The notes below the pieces were generated by a model. That model did no database searches, was not told where the DNA came from, and saw nothing but the letters and a program-made list of their open reading frames with translations. Of a DNA stretch of 64,000 nt, positions 34,869-43,967 are shown in pieces. How positions within the stretch are numbered: position 1 is the first letter of the stretch; every line of letters begins with the position of its first letter. The translations under genes were made by a program, and so were the position numbers. Location: assembly GCF_000498575.2 (NCBI RefSeq), contig NZ_AWSQ01000010.1:1-64000 (forward strand). Direction: 5' to 3'. The DNA comes from Pseudomonas taeanensis MS-3. Its GTDB lineage: Bacteria; Pseudomonadota; Gammaproteobacteria; Pseudomonadales; Pseudomonadaceae.

Positions 34869-34917
34869 GGGGGATTCACGGCAGAACAGCCGCTAAAAGT
34901 GCCAAGGGGGATTCACG
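34869..34917 (+). repeat. Two direct copies of GGGGGATTCACG
   Basis: The same 12 bases occur at 34869-34880 and 34906-34917. Each contains GATTCA, the half-site of the palindromes at 34813-34858, so they may be secondary regulator sites. The rest of the spacer up to 35108 shows no gene. Confidence 0.45.
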
Positions 34918-35108
34918 CTACCGGCGGAGTGCCGACGCGCCATGCCTCCTAGCCGACCGTACGGTTAGTTGGTTAATTCAGGTTCGGATGACTGGGATTC
35001 TGAGGCAAGGCGCTGCGACGAGTCATGGCGGGCTATGGTGAGGAGCAGCAACGCAGCATCAGGGCCTCAGGCGCCGAAGTTGACTAACAGGACTAGCCAC
35101 ACAGGTCA

Positions 35109-37481
35109 CTAGCTCAACAACCAGTCGTGCAGCAGCAGGCGCAGCTCCTCGAACTTCACCGGCTTGGCCAGGTAATCGCTCATACCAGCCGCCAGGCAGC
35201 GCTCGCGATCGCCACTGTGACTATGCGCCGTGATCGCCAATACCGGCAGATCGACATACTTGGGTTGCGCACGCAGCGCTCGACAGGTGGCAAAGCCATC
35301 CATCACCGGCATCTGACAATCCAGAAGGATCGCGTCGACCGACTCGTGGCGCAGCAACTCCAACGCTTCGGCGCCATTGTCGGCGGTACGCACGCGATAG
35401 CCGAGCTTGAGCAGCATACCGCGGGTCACCAATTGGTTGATCGCGTTATCCTCGACCACCAGCACCGTGCATTGCGCCGGCTCGCGCAGAGCCTGCGTGC
35501 CGGCGCGACGCACCGGCATCGACACAGCCTCGGCCTGCACCGGCAGGGCCAGCGGCACATTCAACTGGAACCGACTGCCCTGACCCGGCTGCGACTCGTG
35601 GCTGAGGTTGCCGCCGAGCAAGTCGACCAACTGTCGACAGATTGCCAAGCCGATGCCCAGGCCGCCGTATTCACGGGTCATGGAGCCGTCCAACTGGTGA
35701 AACTGCTGATACAGCGAAGCGTCCTGTGGCGCACTGAAACCCACCCCGCTGTCGATGACCTCGATACTCAGCGGCAGGTTATCGGTCAAGCCGCCGACAC
35801 GCCTGACCCGCACACAAATCTCACCCTGAGCGGTGAACTTGATGGCGTTATCCAGCAGGCAACCGAGTGCCTGCGCCAACTTGCCGGCGTCGCCGTCGAC
35901 AGTGTCCGGCAGGCCCTCGTCCAACTCCAGAACAAAACCCAAACCTTTCTCTTCTGCGCGCGGCGCATAGTGCGCGCGCAGGCCGTCAAACAGCCCACGC
36001 AGGCTGAAGGGCTCACGTCGCGGGTAGAGCTTGCCGGCCTGCAACTCGGTCAGCGCGAGGATATCGTTGACCATGCGCATCATTTCCCGCGCCGAGCCGG
36101 CGGCGGTCTTCTGATACTGCGCCTGCTCGCCCTGCAGCTCGAGGGTATCCATCAACTCCAGTGAACCAATCACCCCGTTCATCGGCGTGCGCAACTCGTG
36201 AGTGACGGTGGCCAGAAACTCGTCCTTGAGACGGTTGCTATTGGCCAGTTCCTGGTTCAGCGCCTCCAATTTGCGACCGGTCTCTTGCAGGATGCGCGCA
36301 CGCTCCTCTTTCATCGCATTGATGCGGTCGGCCAGAGCCAGGGATAACAGGCCGACTTCCAGGGCCGAGCCGATCTGACTGGCATACATGGTGAGGAAGA
36401 TGTTGGGCAGGTAGCCGAGCACCATCAGGCTGTTGATCACCCCGCCGAGGAGAAAGGCGCTCCAGGCGAAGATGAAGTAGCGGGCCACTCGCATACCGCG
36501 CAACCAGGCAATAATCCCCGCAGCAAAGATCACCACGGTAAACAGCAACGCCAGATAGGTGGCCAGGCGCAGCGATAGCGCATAGCTGACCGTCAACGCC
36601 AGGAGCATCACCGCGGCCCCGCAGGCCATCAACAGCAACAGGGTGCGATCGACCCAAGGGCTGTGTTCGCCGGTGTGCAGAAAGGTCCGGGCGAACTGAC
36701 ACCCGAACAGCGCCGCCGCGCCGATCATGAACGGTGTGGAAGCATTCGCCCACCAGGGGCTGTTGGGCCATAAATACTCGATGCCGGCCCCATTAACGGA
36801 AATCTGGTAAAGGCCGAACGAGGCGATGTAGAGGATGTAGTAGAGGTAACTGGTATCGCGCACGCTCAAAAAGATGAACAGGTTGTAGATCAGCATCACC
36901 AGCAGCACGCCGTAGATGATGCCGAGCACATAGATGCGCGCCGGCTGTTCTTCCAGATAGGCGGTGGGCGACCAGAGGGTCAGTGGCGCCTGGATAGAAC
37001 CCTGGCTCTGCAGACGCAAATAGACGCGTTGGGTCTGGTTCGGCTGCAGCTTGAGCTCGAACAGGTAGTTGTTTTGCTTGATCTCCCGACTGGCAAACGG
37101 CAACGCATCGCCGGTACGCTGAACCAACTGAAAATCACCCTGACCATCATCCAGGTACAGCTCCAGGTGATCCAGAGGCGGGTAGGCCAGTTCCAACAGC
37201 CAAGGTTGCTGACCACCGAGACGCTGCGGGCGGTACTGCAGGTCCAGGCGCAGCCAGAATACCGAGCGTGAATAGCCGGCGTTCAATACGTCTTTGTCGT
37301 GCTGGCGAAAGCTGCCTTGCAGGGCCGACGAGGTGACCTCGTCGATGGTCGCGCTACCGCGTACATCTTCAAACACCGACATCGACCGGCCAAGCGGCAG
37401 CGCACGAGTATGCTCATCGAACTCTACGGCAGCGGCAAATACCGGCCAGACGGCCAGCAGAAGGATCAGGATGTAACGCAT
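35109..37481 (-). CDS. ladS: LadS-like hybrid sensor histidine kinase
   Basis: Start at the ATG at 37481 gives 790 residues with a signal peptide (RYILILLLAVWPVFAAA). Domains in order are a periplasmic 7TMR-DISMED2 sensor (about 20-155), seven transmembrane helices (about 165-375), a HisKA domain with phospho-acceptor His428 (VTHELRTPMNG), an HATPase domain with LDNAIKF and GLGIGLAICR, and a C-terminal receiver with Asp721 (LLDCQMPVMDG). This architecture and the position beside thiD-thiE-hemL match LadS of P. aeruginosa, known there to feed the GacS/GacA pathway and respond to calcium. The gac role here is inferred. Confidence 0.9.
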   Translation of the reverse strand: MRYILILLLAVWPVFAAAVEFDEHTRALPLGRSMSVFEDVRGSATIDEVTSSALQGSFRQHDKDVLNAGYSRSVFWLRLDLQYRPQRLGGQQPWLLELAYPPLDHLELYLDDGQGDFQLVQRTGDALPFASREIKQNNYLFELKLQPNQTQRVYLRLQSQGSIQAPLTLWSPTAYLEEQPARIYVLGIIYGVLLVMLIYNLFIFLSVRDTSYLYYILYIASFGLYQISVNGAGIEYLWPNSPWWANASTPFMIGAAALFGCQFARTFLHTGEHSPWVDRTLLLLMACGAAVMLLALTVSYALSLRLATYLALLFTVVIFAAGIIAWLRGMRVARYFIFAWSAFLLGGVINSLMVLGYLPNIFLTMYASQIGSALEVGLLSLALADRINAMKEERARILQETGRKLEALNQELANSNRLKDEFLATVTHELRTPMNGVIGSLELMDTLELQGEQAQYQKTAAGSAREMMRMVNDILALTELQAGKLYPRREPFSLRGLFDGLRAHYAPRAEEKGLGFVLELDEGLPDTVDGDAGKLAQALGCLLDNAIKFTAQGEICVRVRRVGGLTDNLPLSIEVIDSGVGFSAPQDASLYQQFHQLDGSMTREYGGLGIGLAICRQLVDLLGGNLSHESQPGQGSRFQLNVPLALPVQAEAVSMPVRRAGTQALREPAQCTVLVVEDNAINQLVTRGMLLKLGYRVRTADNGAEALELLRHESVDAILLDCQMPVMDGFATCRALRAQPKYVDLPVLAITAHSHSGDRERCLAAGMSDYLAKPVKFEELRLLLHDWLLS

Positions 37482-37799
37482 GCGGCCCCACAGAGACAAT
37501 GTCGGGATGCGCCGGAGAGTCCCGCCCCTCCTGGATAACACCGCCCCGCATGGCCTGGTTATTCGAATACCCGTCACTCTAGCACAGCCTCGGAGCTGAA
37601 AAACCTGTTCACCACACCCTCGCAAATTTCACTGAGACAGCTCTGGAATGCGCCTTAGCGGATCAACCACAGCTATCGTCCAGGCCCTATAAAAGCTGTT
37701 GGATCAATCAGTAAAACAGCCCACGACGAGCCCCGACACAGCAATCAAACGCCGCGTAAACAGGTCAAAACAGGCCGTTTGATGGTAAGCTCGCGCACC
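37482..37799. other. Divergent spacer between ladS and thiD
   Basis: This 318-base region holds the promoters of two divergent genes. I looked for a TPP riboswitch because thiD-thiE follow, but the paired THI-box elements are absent. No coding frame or repeat is convincing. Confidence 0.55.
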
Positions 37800-38594
37800 A
37801 TGAAAACGCCGAACTCACGCCCTGTAGTGCTTTGCCTGTCCGGCCACGACCCTTGTGGCGGCGCCGGCCTGCAAGCCGATATCGAAGCCCTGCTCGCCCA
37901 AGGCTGTCACGCCGCCCCGACCGTGACCGCACTGACCGTGCAGGACAGCGTCAACGTCCAGGACTTTCGCGTGCTCGATCGCGCCTGGGTACTGGCTCAG
38001 GCGCGAGCGGTCATCGCCGACCTGCCGGTGGCTGCAGTCAAGCTGGGCATGCTCGGCTCGGTGGAAATGGTCGACACCGTGCTGGAGATCATGCAGCAGC
38101 TACCCGGCGTGCCCCTGGTCTGCGACCCCGTACTGAGGGCCGGCGGCGGCGGCGCGCTGGGCCAGGACGACGTTGGCTACGCCATGCGCGAGCGGCTGTT
38201 CGCGCTATCCAGCATCGCCACCCCCAACCTGCCAGAGGCGCGCATCCTCGCCGAGCTGCCAGACGGCACGGCCGATCAGTGCGCCGAGAAACTGCTGCCG
38301 TATATCCGCCATTTACTGATCACCGGCGGCCACGGCGACGAACGCGAAGTGCACAACCGGCTTTACAGCCGCGATGGCAGCCAACACACCTTCGTCTGCC
38401 AGCGCCTGCCCGGCAGCTACCACGGCTCCGGTTGCACCCTGGCCAGCGCTCTGGCTGGGCGCCTGGCCCTCGGCCAGGAACTGGTCAGCGCGGTGCAGTT
38501 CGCCCTCGACTACACCTGGCGCACCTTGCGCGATGCCGAACAACCCGGCCACGGCCAGTACCTGCCGCGGCGCCTGCCGCTGGATTTCTGTTGA
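37800..38594 (+). CDS. thiD: Hydroxymethylpyrimidine (phosphate) kinase ThiD
   Basis: Start at the ATG at 37800 gives 264 residues beginning MKTPNSRPVVLCLSGHDPCGGAGLQADIEALLAQG, the classic opening of ThiD. The ribokinase-fold signatures ALTVQDSVNV, VCDPVLRAGGGG, TPNLPEARIL and the GSGCTLASALAGRLALG anion-hole/catalytic Asp region area are all present. It phosphorylates HMP and HMP-P for thiamine synthesis. It is followed after 13 bases by thiE, so the two form an operon. Confidence 0.94.
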   Translation: MKTPNSRPVVLCLSGHDPCGGAGLQADIEALLAQGCHAAPTVTALTVQDSVNVQDFRVLDRAWVLAQARAVIADLPVAAVKLGMLGSVEMVDTVLEIMQQLPGVPLVCDPVLRAGGGGALGQDDVGYAMRERLFALSSIATPNLPEARILAELPDGTADQCAEKLLPYIRHLLITGGHGDEREVHNRLYSRDGSQHTFVCQRLPGSYHGSGCTLASALAGRLALGQELVSAVQFALDYTWRTLRDAEQPGHGQYLPRRLPLDFC

Positions 38595-38607
38595 TGGAGA
38601 GCTGCCA

Positions 38608-39246
38608 ATGAAGCTGCATGGCCTGTACGCCATCACCGACAGCCAATTGCTCGCCGACGGCAAGCTGCTGCCCTATGTCGAAGCCGCACTGAAGGGCGGC
38701 GCCAGGCTGCTGCAGTACCGCGACAAGTCGAGCGAGGACGCGCGCCGCCTTCGCGAAGCCGAAGCCCTGCGCGAGCTGTGCGAGCGTTATGGCGCCGCGC
38801 TGATCATCAACGACGACGCCGAACTGGCAGCGCGACTCGGTGTCGGCCTGCACCTGGGCCAGAGCGATGGTTCGCTGGCCGCTGCCCGCGCCCTGCTCGG
38901 GCGCCAGGCGATCATCGGCGGCACCTGTCATGCGCAACTGGAACTGGCCGACATGGCCGCCAACGAAGGCGCCAACTACATCGCCTTCGGGCGCTTCTTC
39001 AATTCCACCACCAAGCCCGGCGCGCCCGCGGCCACGCTCGACCTGCTGCAAGCGGCACACGACCGTTTCAGCCTACCGATCGTCGCCATTGGCGGCGTCA
39101 CCCTGGCCAACGCCCCCCAGTTGATCGCTCGCGGCGCCAGCATGGTCGCAGTGATCCACGCGCTGTTCAGCGCTGACTCGGCAGCGCAGGTCGAACAGCG
39201 CGCGCGTGCCTTCAGCGCCCTGTTCGCCGACACCCCAGATACCTAA
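38608..39246 (+). CDS. thiE: Thiamine-phosphate synthase ThiE
   Basis: Start at the ATG at 38608, behind TGGAGAG, gives 212 residues. It is a TIM barrel joining HMP-PP with thiazole phosphate. Family motifs include LYAITDSQL, LLQYRDKSS, ALIINDDAELAARLGVGLHLGQSDG and the phosphate-binding IVAIGGVTLANAPQLIARGASMVAVIHALF. It is the second gene after thiD; hemL begins 53 bases later and may be read through. Confidence 0.95.
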   Translation: MKLHGLYAITDSQLLADGKLLPYVEAALKGGARLLQYRDKSSEDARRLREAEALRELCERYGAALIINDDAELAARLGVGLHLGQSDGSLAAARALLGRQAIIGGTCHAQLELADMAANEGANYIAFGRFFNSTTKPGAPAATLDLLQAAHDRFSLPIVAIGGVTLANAPQLIARGASMVAVIHALFSADSAAQVEQRARAFSALFADTPDT

Positions 39247-39299
39247 TTGCTTACCCGGGCGACCGCCCTCGCCCCGACTCGAATATCAAGAGGTTCGCC

Positions 39300-40589
39300 A
39301 TGTCCCGTTCGCAAATCCTGTTCGCCAACGCCCAGAAGCACATCCCCGGCGGCGTCAACTCGCCAGTGCGCGCGTTCAAGAGCGTCGGCGGCACCCCGCT
39401 GTTCTTCAAGCACGCCGCTGGCGCCTACCTGATCGACGAAGACGACAAGCGCTACGTGGACTACGTCGGTTCCTGGGGGCCGATGATTCTCGGCCATAGC
39501 CATCCGCAGGTACTGGATGCGGTGCGCCAGCAACTGGAACACGGCCTGTCCTTCGGCGCACCGACCGCCATGGAAACCGAGATGGCCGACCTGGTCTGCA
39601 GCCTCGTGCCATCCATGGACATGGTGCGCATGGTCAGCTCCGGCACCGAAGCGACCATGAGCGCGATTCGCCTGGCCCGCGGCTTCACCGGTCGCGACAG
39701 CATCATCAAATTTGAAGGCTGCTACCACGGTCACTCCGACAGCCTGCTGGTCAAAGCCGGCTCCGGCGCCCTGACCCAGGGCGTCCCGAGCTCCGCCGGG
39801 GTGCCGGCGGACTTCGCCAAACACACCCTGACCCTGCCCTTCAACGACCTCCAGGCGGTCGCGCGAATGCTTGGCGAAGTTGGCCAGCAGGTGGCGTGCA
39901 TCATCGTCGAACCAGTGGCCGGCAACATGAACTGCGTGCCACCAGCACCGGGCTTCCTCCAGGGTTTGCGCGAGCAGTGCGACAAACACGGCGTGGTACT
40001 GATTTTCGACGAGGTGATGACCGGCTTTCGCGTCGCCCTCGGCGGCGCCCAGGCGCATTACGGCGTGACCCCGGATCTGACCACTTTCGGCAAGATCATC
40101 GGTGGCGGCATGCCGGTCGGCTGCTTCGGCGGCAAGCGCGAGATCATGTCGTGCATCGCCCCGCTCGGCCCGGTCTATCAGGCCGGCACCCTGTCCGGTA
40201 ACCCGCTGGCCATGGCCGCCGGCCTGACCACCCTCAAGCTGATCAGCCGCCCCGGCTTCCACGCCGAACTGAGCGACTACACCACCCGCCTGCTCGACGG
40301 CCTGCAACAACGCGCCGATGCCGCCGGCATACCCTTCGTCACCACCCAGGCAGGCGGCATGTTCGGCCTGTACTTCAGTGGAGCCGACGACATCGTCACC
40401 TTCGACGACGTGATGACCAGCGACAGCGAACGCTTCAAGCGCTTCTTCCACCTGATGCTGGAGGGCGGCATCTACCTGGCCCCCAGCGCCTTCGAGGCCG
40501 GCTTCACCTCCATCGCTCATGGCGACACGGAACTCAAGCTGACCCTGGACGCCGCCGAACGCGCCTTCGCCGAGCTGAAGAAAGCCTGA
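39300..40589 (+). CDS. hemL: Glutamate-1-semialdehyde 2,1-aminomutase HemL
   Basis: This 429-residue PLP enzyme makes 5-aminolevulinate for haem. The aminotransferase class III signatures are clear: NAQKHIPGGVNSPVRAF, DYVGSWGPMILGH, SSGTEATMSAIRLARG, IFDEVMTGFRV, and the PLP lysine in LTTFGKIIGGGMPVGCFGG. The length matches the family. Its stop shares one base with the start of the following membrane-protein gene, so translation may be coupled. Confidence 0.97.
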   Translation: MSRSQILFANAQKHIPGGVNSPVRAFKSVGGTPLFFKHAAGAYLIDEDDKRYVDYVGSWGPMILGHSHPQVLDAVRQQLEHGLSFGAPTAMETEMADLVCSLVPSMDMVRMVSSGTEATMSAIRLARGFTGRDSIIKFEGCYHGHSDSLLVKAGSGALTQGVPSSAGVPADFAKHTLTLPFNDLQAVARMLGEVGQQVACIIVEPVAGNMNCVPPAPGFLQGLREQCDKHGVVLIFDEVMTGFRVALGGAQAHYGVTPDLTTFGKIIGGGMPVGCFGGKREIMSCIAPLGPVYQAGTLSGNPLAMAAGLTTLKLISRPGFHAELSDYTTRLLDGLQQRADAAGIPFVTTQAGGMFGLYFSGADDIVTFDDVMTSDSERFKRFFHLMLEGGIYLAPSAFEAGFTSIAHGDTELKLTLDAAERAFAELKKA

Positions 40590-41254
40590 TGCAGTACAGC
40601 ACCGCCGCCTCCGATGGACTACTGGCACTGGCCTGCCTGGCCTGCGCCATCGCCCTCGGCAAGGCCCGCGGGCGCCACCCCGAGGCCGATCAACCAGCGC
40701 TATTCTGCGCCCTGCTCGGCTTCCTCCTGCCAGCTGCCGCCGCCACAAGCGGTGCGCTACGCTACGGCCTGGATCCCAACTGGCAAGCTGCTCACTTATG
40801 GCTGAGCCAGGCCAGCAGCTTTCTCGGCCTGCCGCTGCTTGGCCTGGCCGCGTTGAGCCTGGGACGCAGTTGGGCCTGGAGCCGACCGAACTGGGGCCGA
40901 GCGGTATTAGGCCTATGTGCCTTCTTTGAGCTGTTCCGCCAGATGAACCTGCTCGAGGACTACCGCCTGCTATTGGGCCTGGCGAGCTTGCTGCTGATCC
41001 TCCATGCCGGCTCCAGGCAATGGCCGCGACGCATTCCCACTCTGGCCGCTGCCGGCGCAGTGGGCCTGTTCCTGCTGGCCGGCCTGGCCGTCGGAACCCA
41101 GGGCTTTATCGGCCCCCTGCGTCGCGTCGACCTGTATCACGGCCTACTGACCGCCGCTTACCCGTTAATCGCCTGGCTAATACTGGATCTGCCTGGCTGC
41201 CGACGGAAAAAACCCACTCAAGACCCTGTAAGATCGAACAGTCTTATTTCATAA
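40589..41254 (+). CDS. Multi-pass membrane protein of unknown function
   Basis: This 221-residue protein has about six or seven hydrophobic segments and no enzymatic motif. The start codon overlaps the hemL stop by one base (TGATG), indicating translational coupling. It is conserved beside hemL in pseudomonads as I recall (PA3978 region), but no function is known. It is followed by the Sel1-repeat lipoprotein gene. Confidence 0.78.
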   Translation: MQYSTAASDGLLALACLACAIALGKARGRHPEADQPALFCALLGFLLPAAAATSGALRYGLDPNWQAAHLWLSQASSFLGLPLLGLAALSLGRSWAWSRPNWGRAVLGLCAFFELFRQMNLLEDYRLLLGLASLLLILHAGSRQWPRRIPTLAAAGAVGLFLLAGLAVGTQGFIGPLRRVDLYHGLLTAAYPLIAWLILDLPGCRRKKPTQDPVRSNSLIS

Positions 41255-41323
41255 TGCGATGGCTGGCGCGCTGCGTCGGCCGGGCAACACACCCGCCCCG
41301 CTTGTTGAGGTTCTGTTATCCAG

Positions 41324-41872
41324 ATGATCCGCACCGGCCGCACCCTGTCTCTGGGCTGCCTGTTGCTTGTACTGCCGTTACTTGCCTGCGCAGGCGGCAA
41401 CTCCCTGCTGATCCCGGCTACCAGCAGTTGCTCGCTGAACAGCCCGCCCGAGGACTTGCCTGACGCCCTGGCCGCCTGTCAGGAAGCTGCGCACAATGGC
41501 AGCCTGCAAGCGAAATACGAACTCGGCGAATTTTTTTACGACGGCAAGCGCGCACCGCGCGATCTGCCGCAAGCACTGAACTGGTTCGAACAGGCCTCAC
41601 TGCAGGGCCACGCCCAGGCTCAATATCGCCTGGGCATGATGTTCTTTCGCGGCGAAGGCGTCCCGGCGAACAATGTTCAGGCCTATATCGTGCTGAAGAT
41701 GGCGGCAGTCAATGGTTCTGACGAGGCAATGGACAGTGCCGACCTGATTTCGGCACAGATGCCACGCGACGAACTGGAAATTGCCAGCCAGGTGCTCGGG
41801 CAGATCTTCCGCAACTACCTGCTGGAATTGCAGACCGCCGACGAACGCTCCCCGTTCGCTCCCCTGCCGTAA
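41324..41872 (+). CDS. Sel1-like repeat lipoprotein
   Basis: This 182-residue protein has a signal sequence ending in the lipobox LLAC (Cys22). The mature part has two Sel1-like repeats, AKYELGEFFYDGKRAPRDLPQALNWFEQASLQG and AQAQYRLGMMFFRGEGVPANNVQAYIVLKMAA, which make a helical protein-binding surface. It would be lipid-anchored in the envelope. Partner unknown. It lies 69 bases after the membrane-protein gene. Confidence 0.88.
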   Translation: MIRTGRTLSLGCLLLVLPLLACAGGNSLLIPATSSCSLNSPPEDLPDALAACQEAAHNGSLQAKYELGEFFYDGKRAPRDLPQALNWFEQASLQGHAQAQYRLGMMFFRGEGVPANNVQAYIVLKMAAVNGSDEAMDSADLISAQMPRDELEIASQVLGQIFRNYLLELQTADERSPFAPLP

Positions 41873-41883
41873 GCAAACCGCCT

Positions 41884-41945
41884 AGCAGGCCGCTGAAAAC
41901 TTAACGAGCCACGACCAGGCAAGACGAAATCAGCCGACCGGCACA
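41884..41945. repeat. Probable dispersed intergenic repeat
   Basis: The stretch starting GCAGGCCGCTGAAAACTTAA and continuing through AGGCAAGACGAAATCAGCCG resembles a MITE-like sequence common between Pseudomonas genes (CAGGCTGTTGAAAAAC... AGGCGAGACGAAAACAGCC). No terminal repeat could be proven in this copy. Confidence 0.4.
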
Positions 41946-42025
41946 GCCTGACGCAGCCCCAGAGCAAGGCAAGAGCTGCCGCACTCATTGTTAACCTGGA
42001 GTGATTCGAGCAGCCCGCAGTTGTT

Positions 42026-42349
42026 TTACTTGTCCGGCATCGGCATGGGGAACGGCATGATATTGCCGCCGCCCTTGGCCTCGCTGATCTTCGGCGTACC
42101 CAGACGCTCCACTTCGTCGATGCGAATGATCGCGTGCATCGGCACGAAGCTACGCACTACGCCATCGAACTGGGCTTTGAGCTTTTCTTCGCTAGGGTCG
42201 ACCACCACCTGGGTGCGCTCACCGAAGACGAACTCCTCCACCTCAAGAAACCCCCACAGATCGCTTTGAAAAATCTGCTTGGCGTACATTTCGTACACTT
42301 GGCCCTGATTGAGAAAAATGACCTTATAGATAGGCTCGCGCTTGCTCAT
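42026..42349 (-). CDS. DUF1820-family protein
   Basis: This 107-residue protein starts MSKREPIYKVIFLNQGQVYEMYAKQIFQSDLWGFLEVEEFVFGE and contains VPMHAIIRIDEVERLGTPKI, the DUF1820 family pattern. It is probably cytoplasmic; no catalytic motif is seen. From memory the P. aeruginosa counterpart (PA3979) is beside miaB, as here, in divergent orientation. A TATTAT box at 42387-42392 on the minus strand may be its -10. Confidence 0.85.
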   Translation of the reverse strand: MSKREPIYKVIFLNQGQVYEMYAKQIFQSDLWGFLEVEEFVFGERTQVVVDPSEEKLKAQFDGVVRSFVPMHAIIRIDEVERLGTPKISEAKGGGNIMPFPMPMPDK

Positions 42350-42439
42350 GGATAGCAGTTCAGACTGGGAAAAATGAAGGGGGCAGATAATAGCACAGCC
42401 ACCGGGCAGCCAACCCTAGGAAGCCAGCCGCCGGACCAC

Positions 42440-42445
42440 TATAAT
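42440..42445 (+). promoter_or_regulatory. Candidate -10 box of miaB
   Basis: A perfect TATAAT lies 32 bases before the miaB start. No good -35 is seen at the right spacing, so the assignment rests on the -10 hexamer and position. Confidence 0.45.
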
Positions 42446-42477
42446 GTGCGGTTCTTCGAATCACCCTTTGAGCCCGC

Positions 42478-43821
42478 ATGACCAAGAAGCTTTATATCGA
42501 AACCCACGGCTGCCAGATGAACGAGTACGACAGCTCGCGCATGGTCGACCTGCTGGGCGAACATCAAGCCCTGGAAGTCACCGAGCGCGCCGCGGACGCC
42601 GACATCATTCTGCTCAACACCTGCTCGATTCGCGAAAAAGCCCAGGACAAGGTGTTTTCCCAGCTCGGGCGCTGGCGTGAGCTGAAGCTGGAAAACCCCG
42701 ATCTGGTGATCGGCGTCGGCGGCTGCGTGGCCAGCCAGGAAGGTGCCGCCATCCGCGATCGCGCACCCTACGTCGACGTGGTTTTCGGCCCGCAGACCCT
42801 GCACCGCCTGCCGGAAATGATCGACGCGGCGCGCAGCACCAAGCAGCCGCAAGTCGATATTTCCTTCCCTGAGATCGAGAAATTCGACCGCCTGCCCGAG
42901 CCGCGCGTCGATGGCCCCAGCGCCTTCGTCTCGGTGATGGAAGGCTGCAGCAAGTACTGCACCTTCTGCGTGGTGCCCTACACACGCGGCGAGGAAGTCA
43001 GCCGGCCGCTGGCCGACGTGCTCGGCGAGGTTATTCACCTGGCCGAGAACGGCGTGCGTGAAGTGACTCTGCTCGGGCAGAACGTCAACGGCTATCGCGG
43101 CGCGACCCAGGGCGGCCAGCTCGCCGACTTCGCCGAACTGCTCTACGCAGTGGCTGCGATCGACGGCATCGACCGCATCCGCTACACCACCAGCCACCCA
43201 CTGGAATTCTCCGACGCGCTGATCCAGGCCCACGCGGAGATTCCCGAGCTGGTCAAATACCTGCACTTGCCGGTGCAATCGGGTTCGGACCGCATTCTCG
43301 CGGCGATGAAGCGCAACCACACCGCACTGGAATACAAGTCGCGCATCCGCAAATTGAAAGCAGCTGTTCCCGATATTCTGATCAGCTCCGACTTCATCAT
43401 CGGCTTCCCCGGCGAGACCGAGAAAGACTTCGAGCAGACCATGAAGCTGGTCGAAGAGATCGGCTTCGACTTCTCCTACTCTTTCGTCTACAGCGCGCGC
43501 CCCGGCACCCCGGCCGCGGACCTGCCCGACGAGACCCCGGAAGAACTGAAGAAGCAGCGCCTGAAAATCCTCCAGGACCGTATCAACCAACTGGGCTTCG
43601 AGAATAGCCGGCGCATGGTCGGCAGCGTGCAGCGCATTCTGGTCAGCGATTACTCGAAAAAAGATCCCGGCATGCTCCAGGGCCGCACCGAGAGCAATCG
43701 CGTGGTCAACTTCCGCAGTGACAATCCGCGCCTGATCGGCCAGTTCGTCATGGTGCTGATCGATGACGCCATGCCCCACTCGCTGCGCGGCACCTTGCTG
43801 ACGGAACCACACCCAGCCTGA
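42478..43821 (+). CDS. miaB: tRNA methylthiotransferase MiaB
   Basis: This 447-residue radical-SAM enzyme adds the methylthio group to i6A37 in tRNA. The N-terminal UPF0004 domain has its three cluster cysteines (ETHGCQMNEYDS, NTCSIREKA, GVGGCVASQEG), the radical-SAM motif is Cys157/161/164 (CSKYCTFC), and the C-terminal TRAM domain ends the protein. The length is normal. It is closed by a hairpin at 43836. Confidence 0.97.
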   Translation: MTKKLYIETHGCQMNEYDSSRMVDLLGEHQALEVTERAADADIILLNTCSIREKAQDKVFSQLGRWRELKLENPDLVIGVGGCVASQEGAAIRDRAPYVDVVFGPQTLHRLPEMIDAARSTKQPQVDISFPEIEKFDRLPEPRVDGPSAFVSVMEGCSKYCTFCVVPYTRGEEVSRPLADVLGEVIHLAENGVREVTLLGQNVNGYRGATQGGQLADFAELLYAVAAIDGIDRIRYTTSHPLEFSDALIQAHAEIPELVKYLHLPVQSGSDRILAAMKRNHTALEYKSRIRKLKAAVPDILISSDFIIGFPGETEKDFEQTMKLVEEIGFDFSYSFVYSARPGTPAADLPDETPEELKKQRLKILQDRINQLGFENSRRMVGSVQRILVSDYSKKDPGMLQGRTESNRVVNFRSDNPRLIGQFVMVLIDDAMPHSLRGTLLTEPHPA

Positions 43822-43835
43822 GCCAACCACTGGGA

Positions 43836-43866
43836 AGCTCCGCGAGCACCTGACTCGCGGGCTTTT
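43836..43866 (+). terminator. Intrinsic terminator after miaB
   Basis: AGCTCCGCGAG (43836-43846) pairs with CTCGCGGGCT (43854-43863) with one bulged T, followed by TTTT. Loop is CACCTGA. Confidence 0.8.
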
Positions 43867-43967
43867 CAGTGAGCTGCTAAAGTCGCAGTTGCCCGTACTT
43901 TCAGCCGAGGGCAGCTGGCGTTATTCTTCGTTTCACTACCCTGCCGACTGGCGGCCACCACACGACC

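Noticed and set aside
37482..37799. TPP riboswitch before thiD
   Set aside because: An ACTGAGA-like string occurs, but the partner box (GAACCTGAT-type) and the fold are missing.
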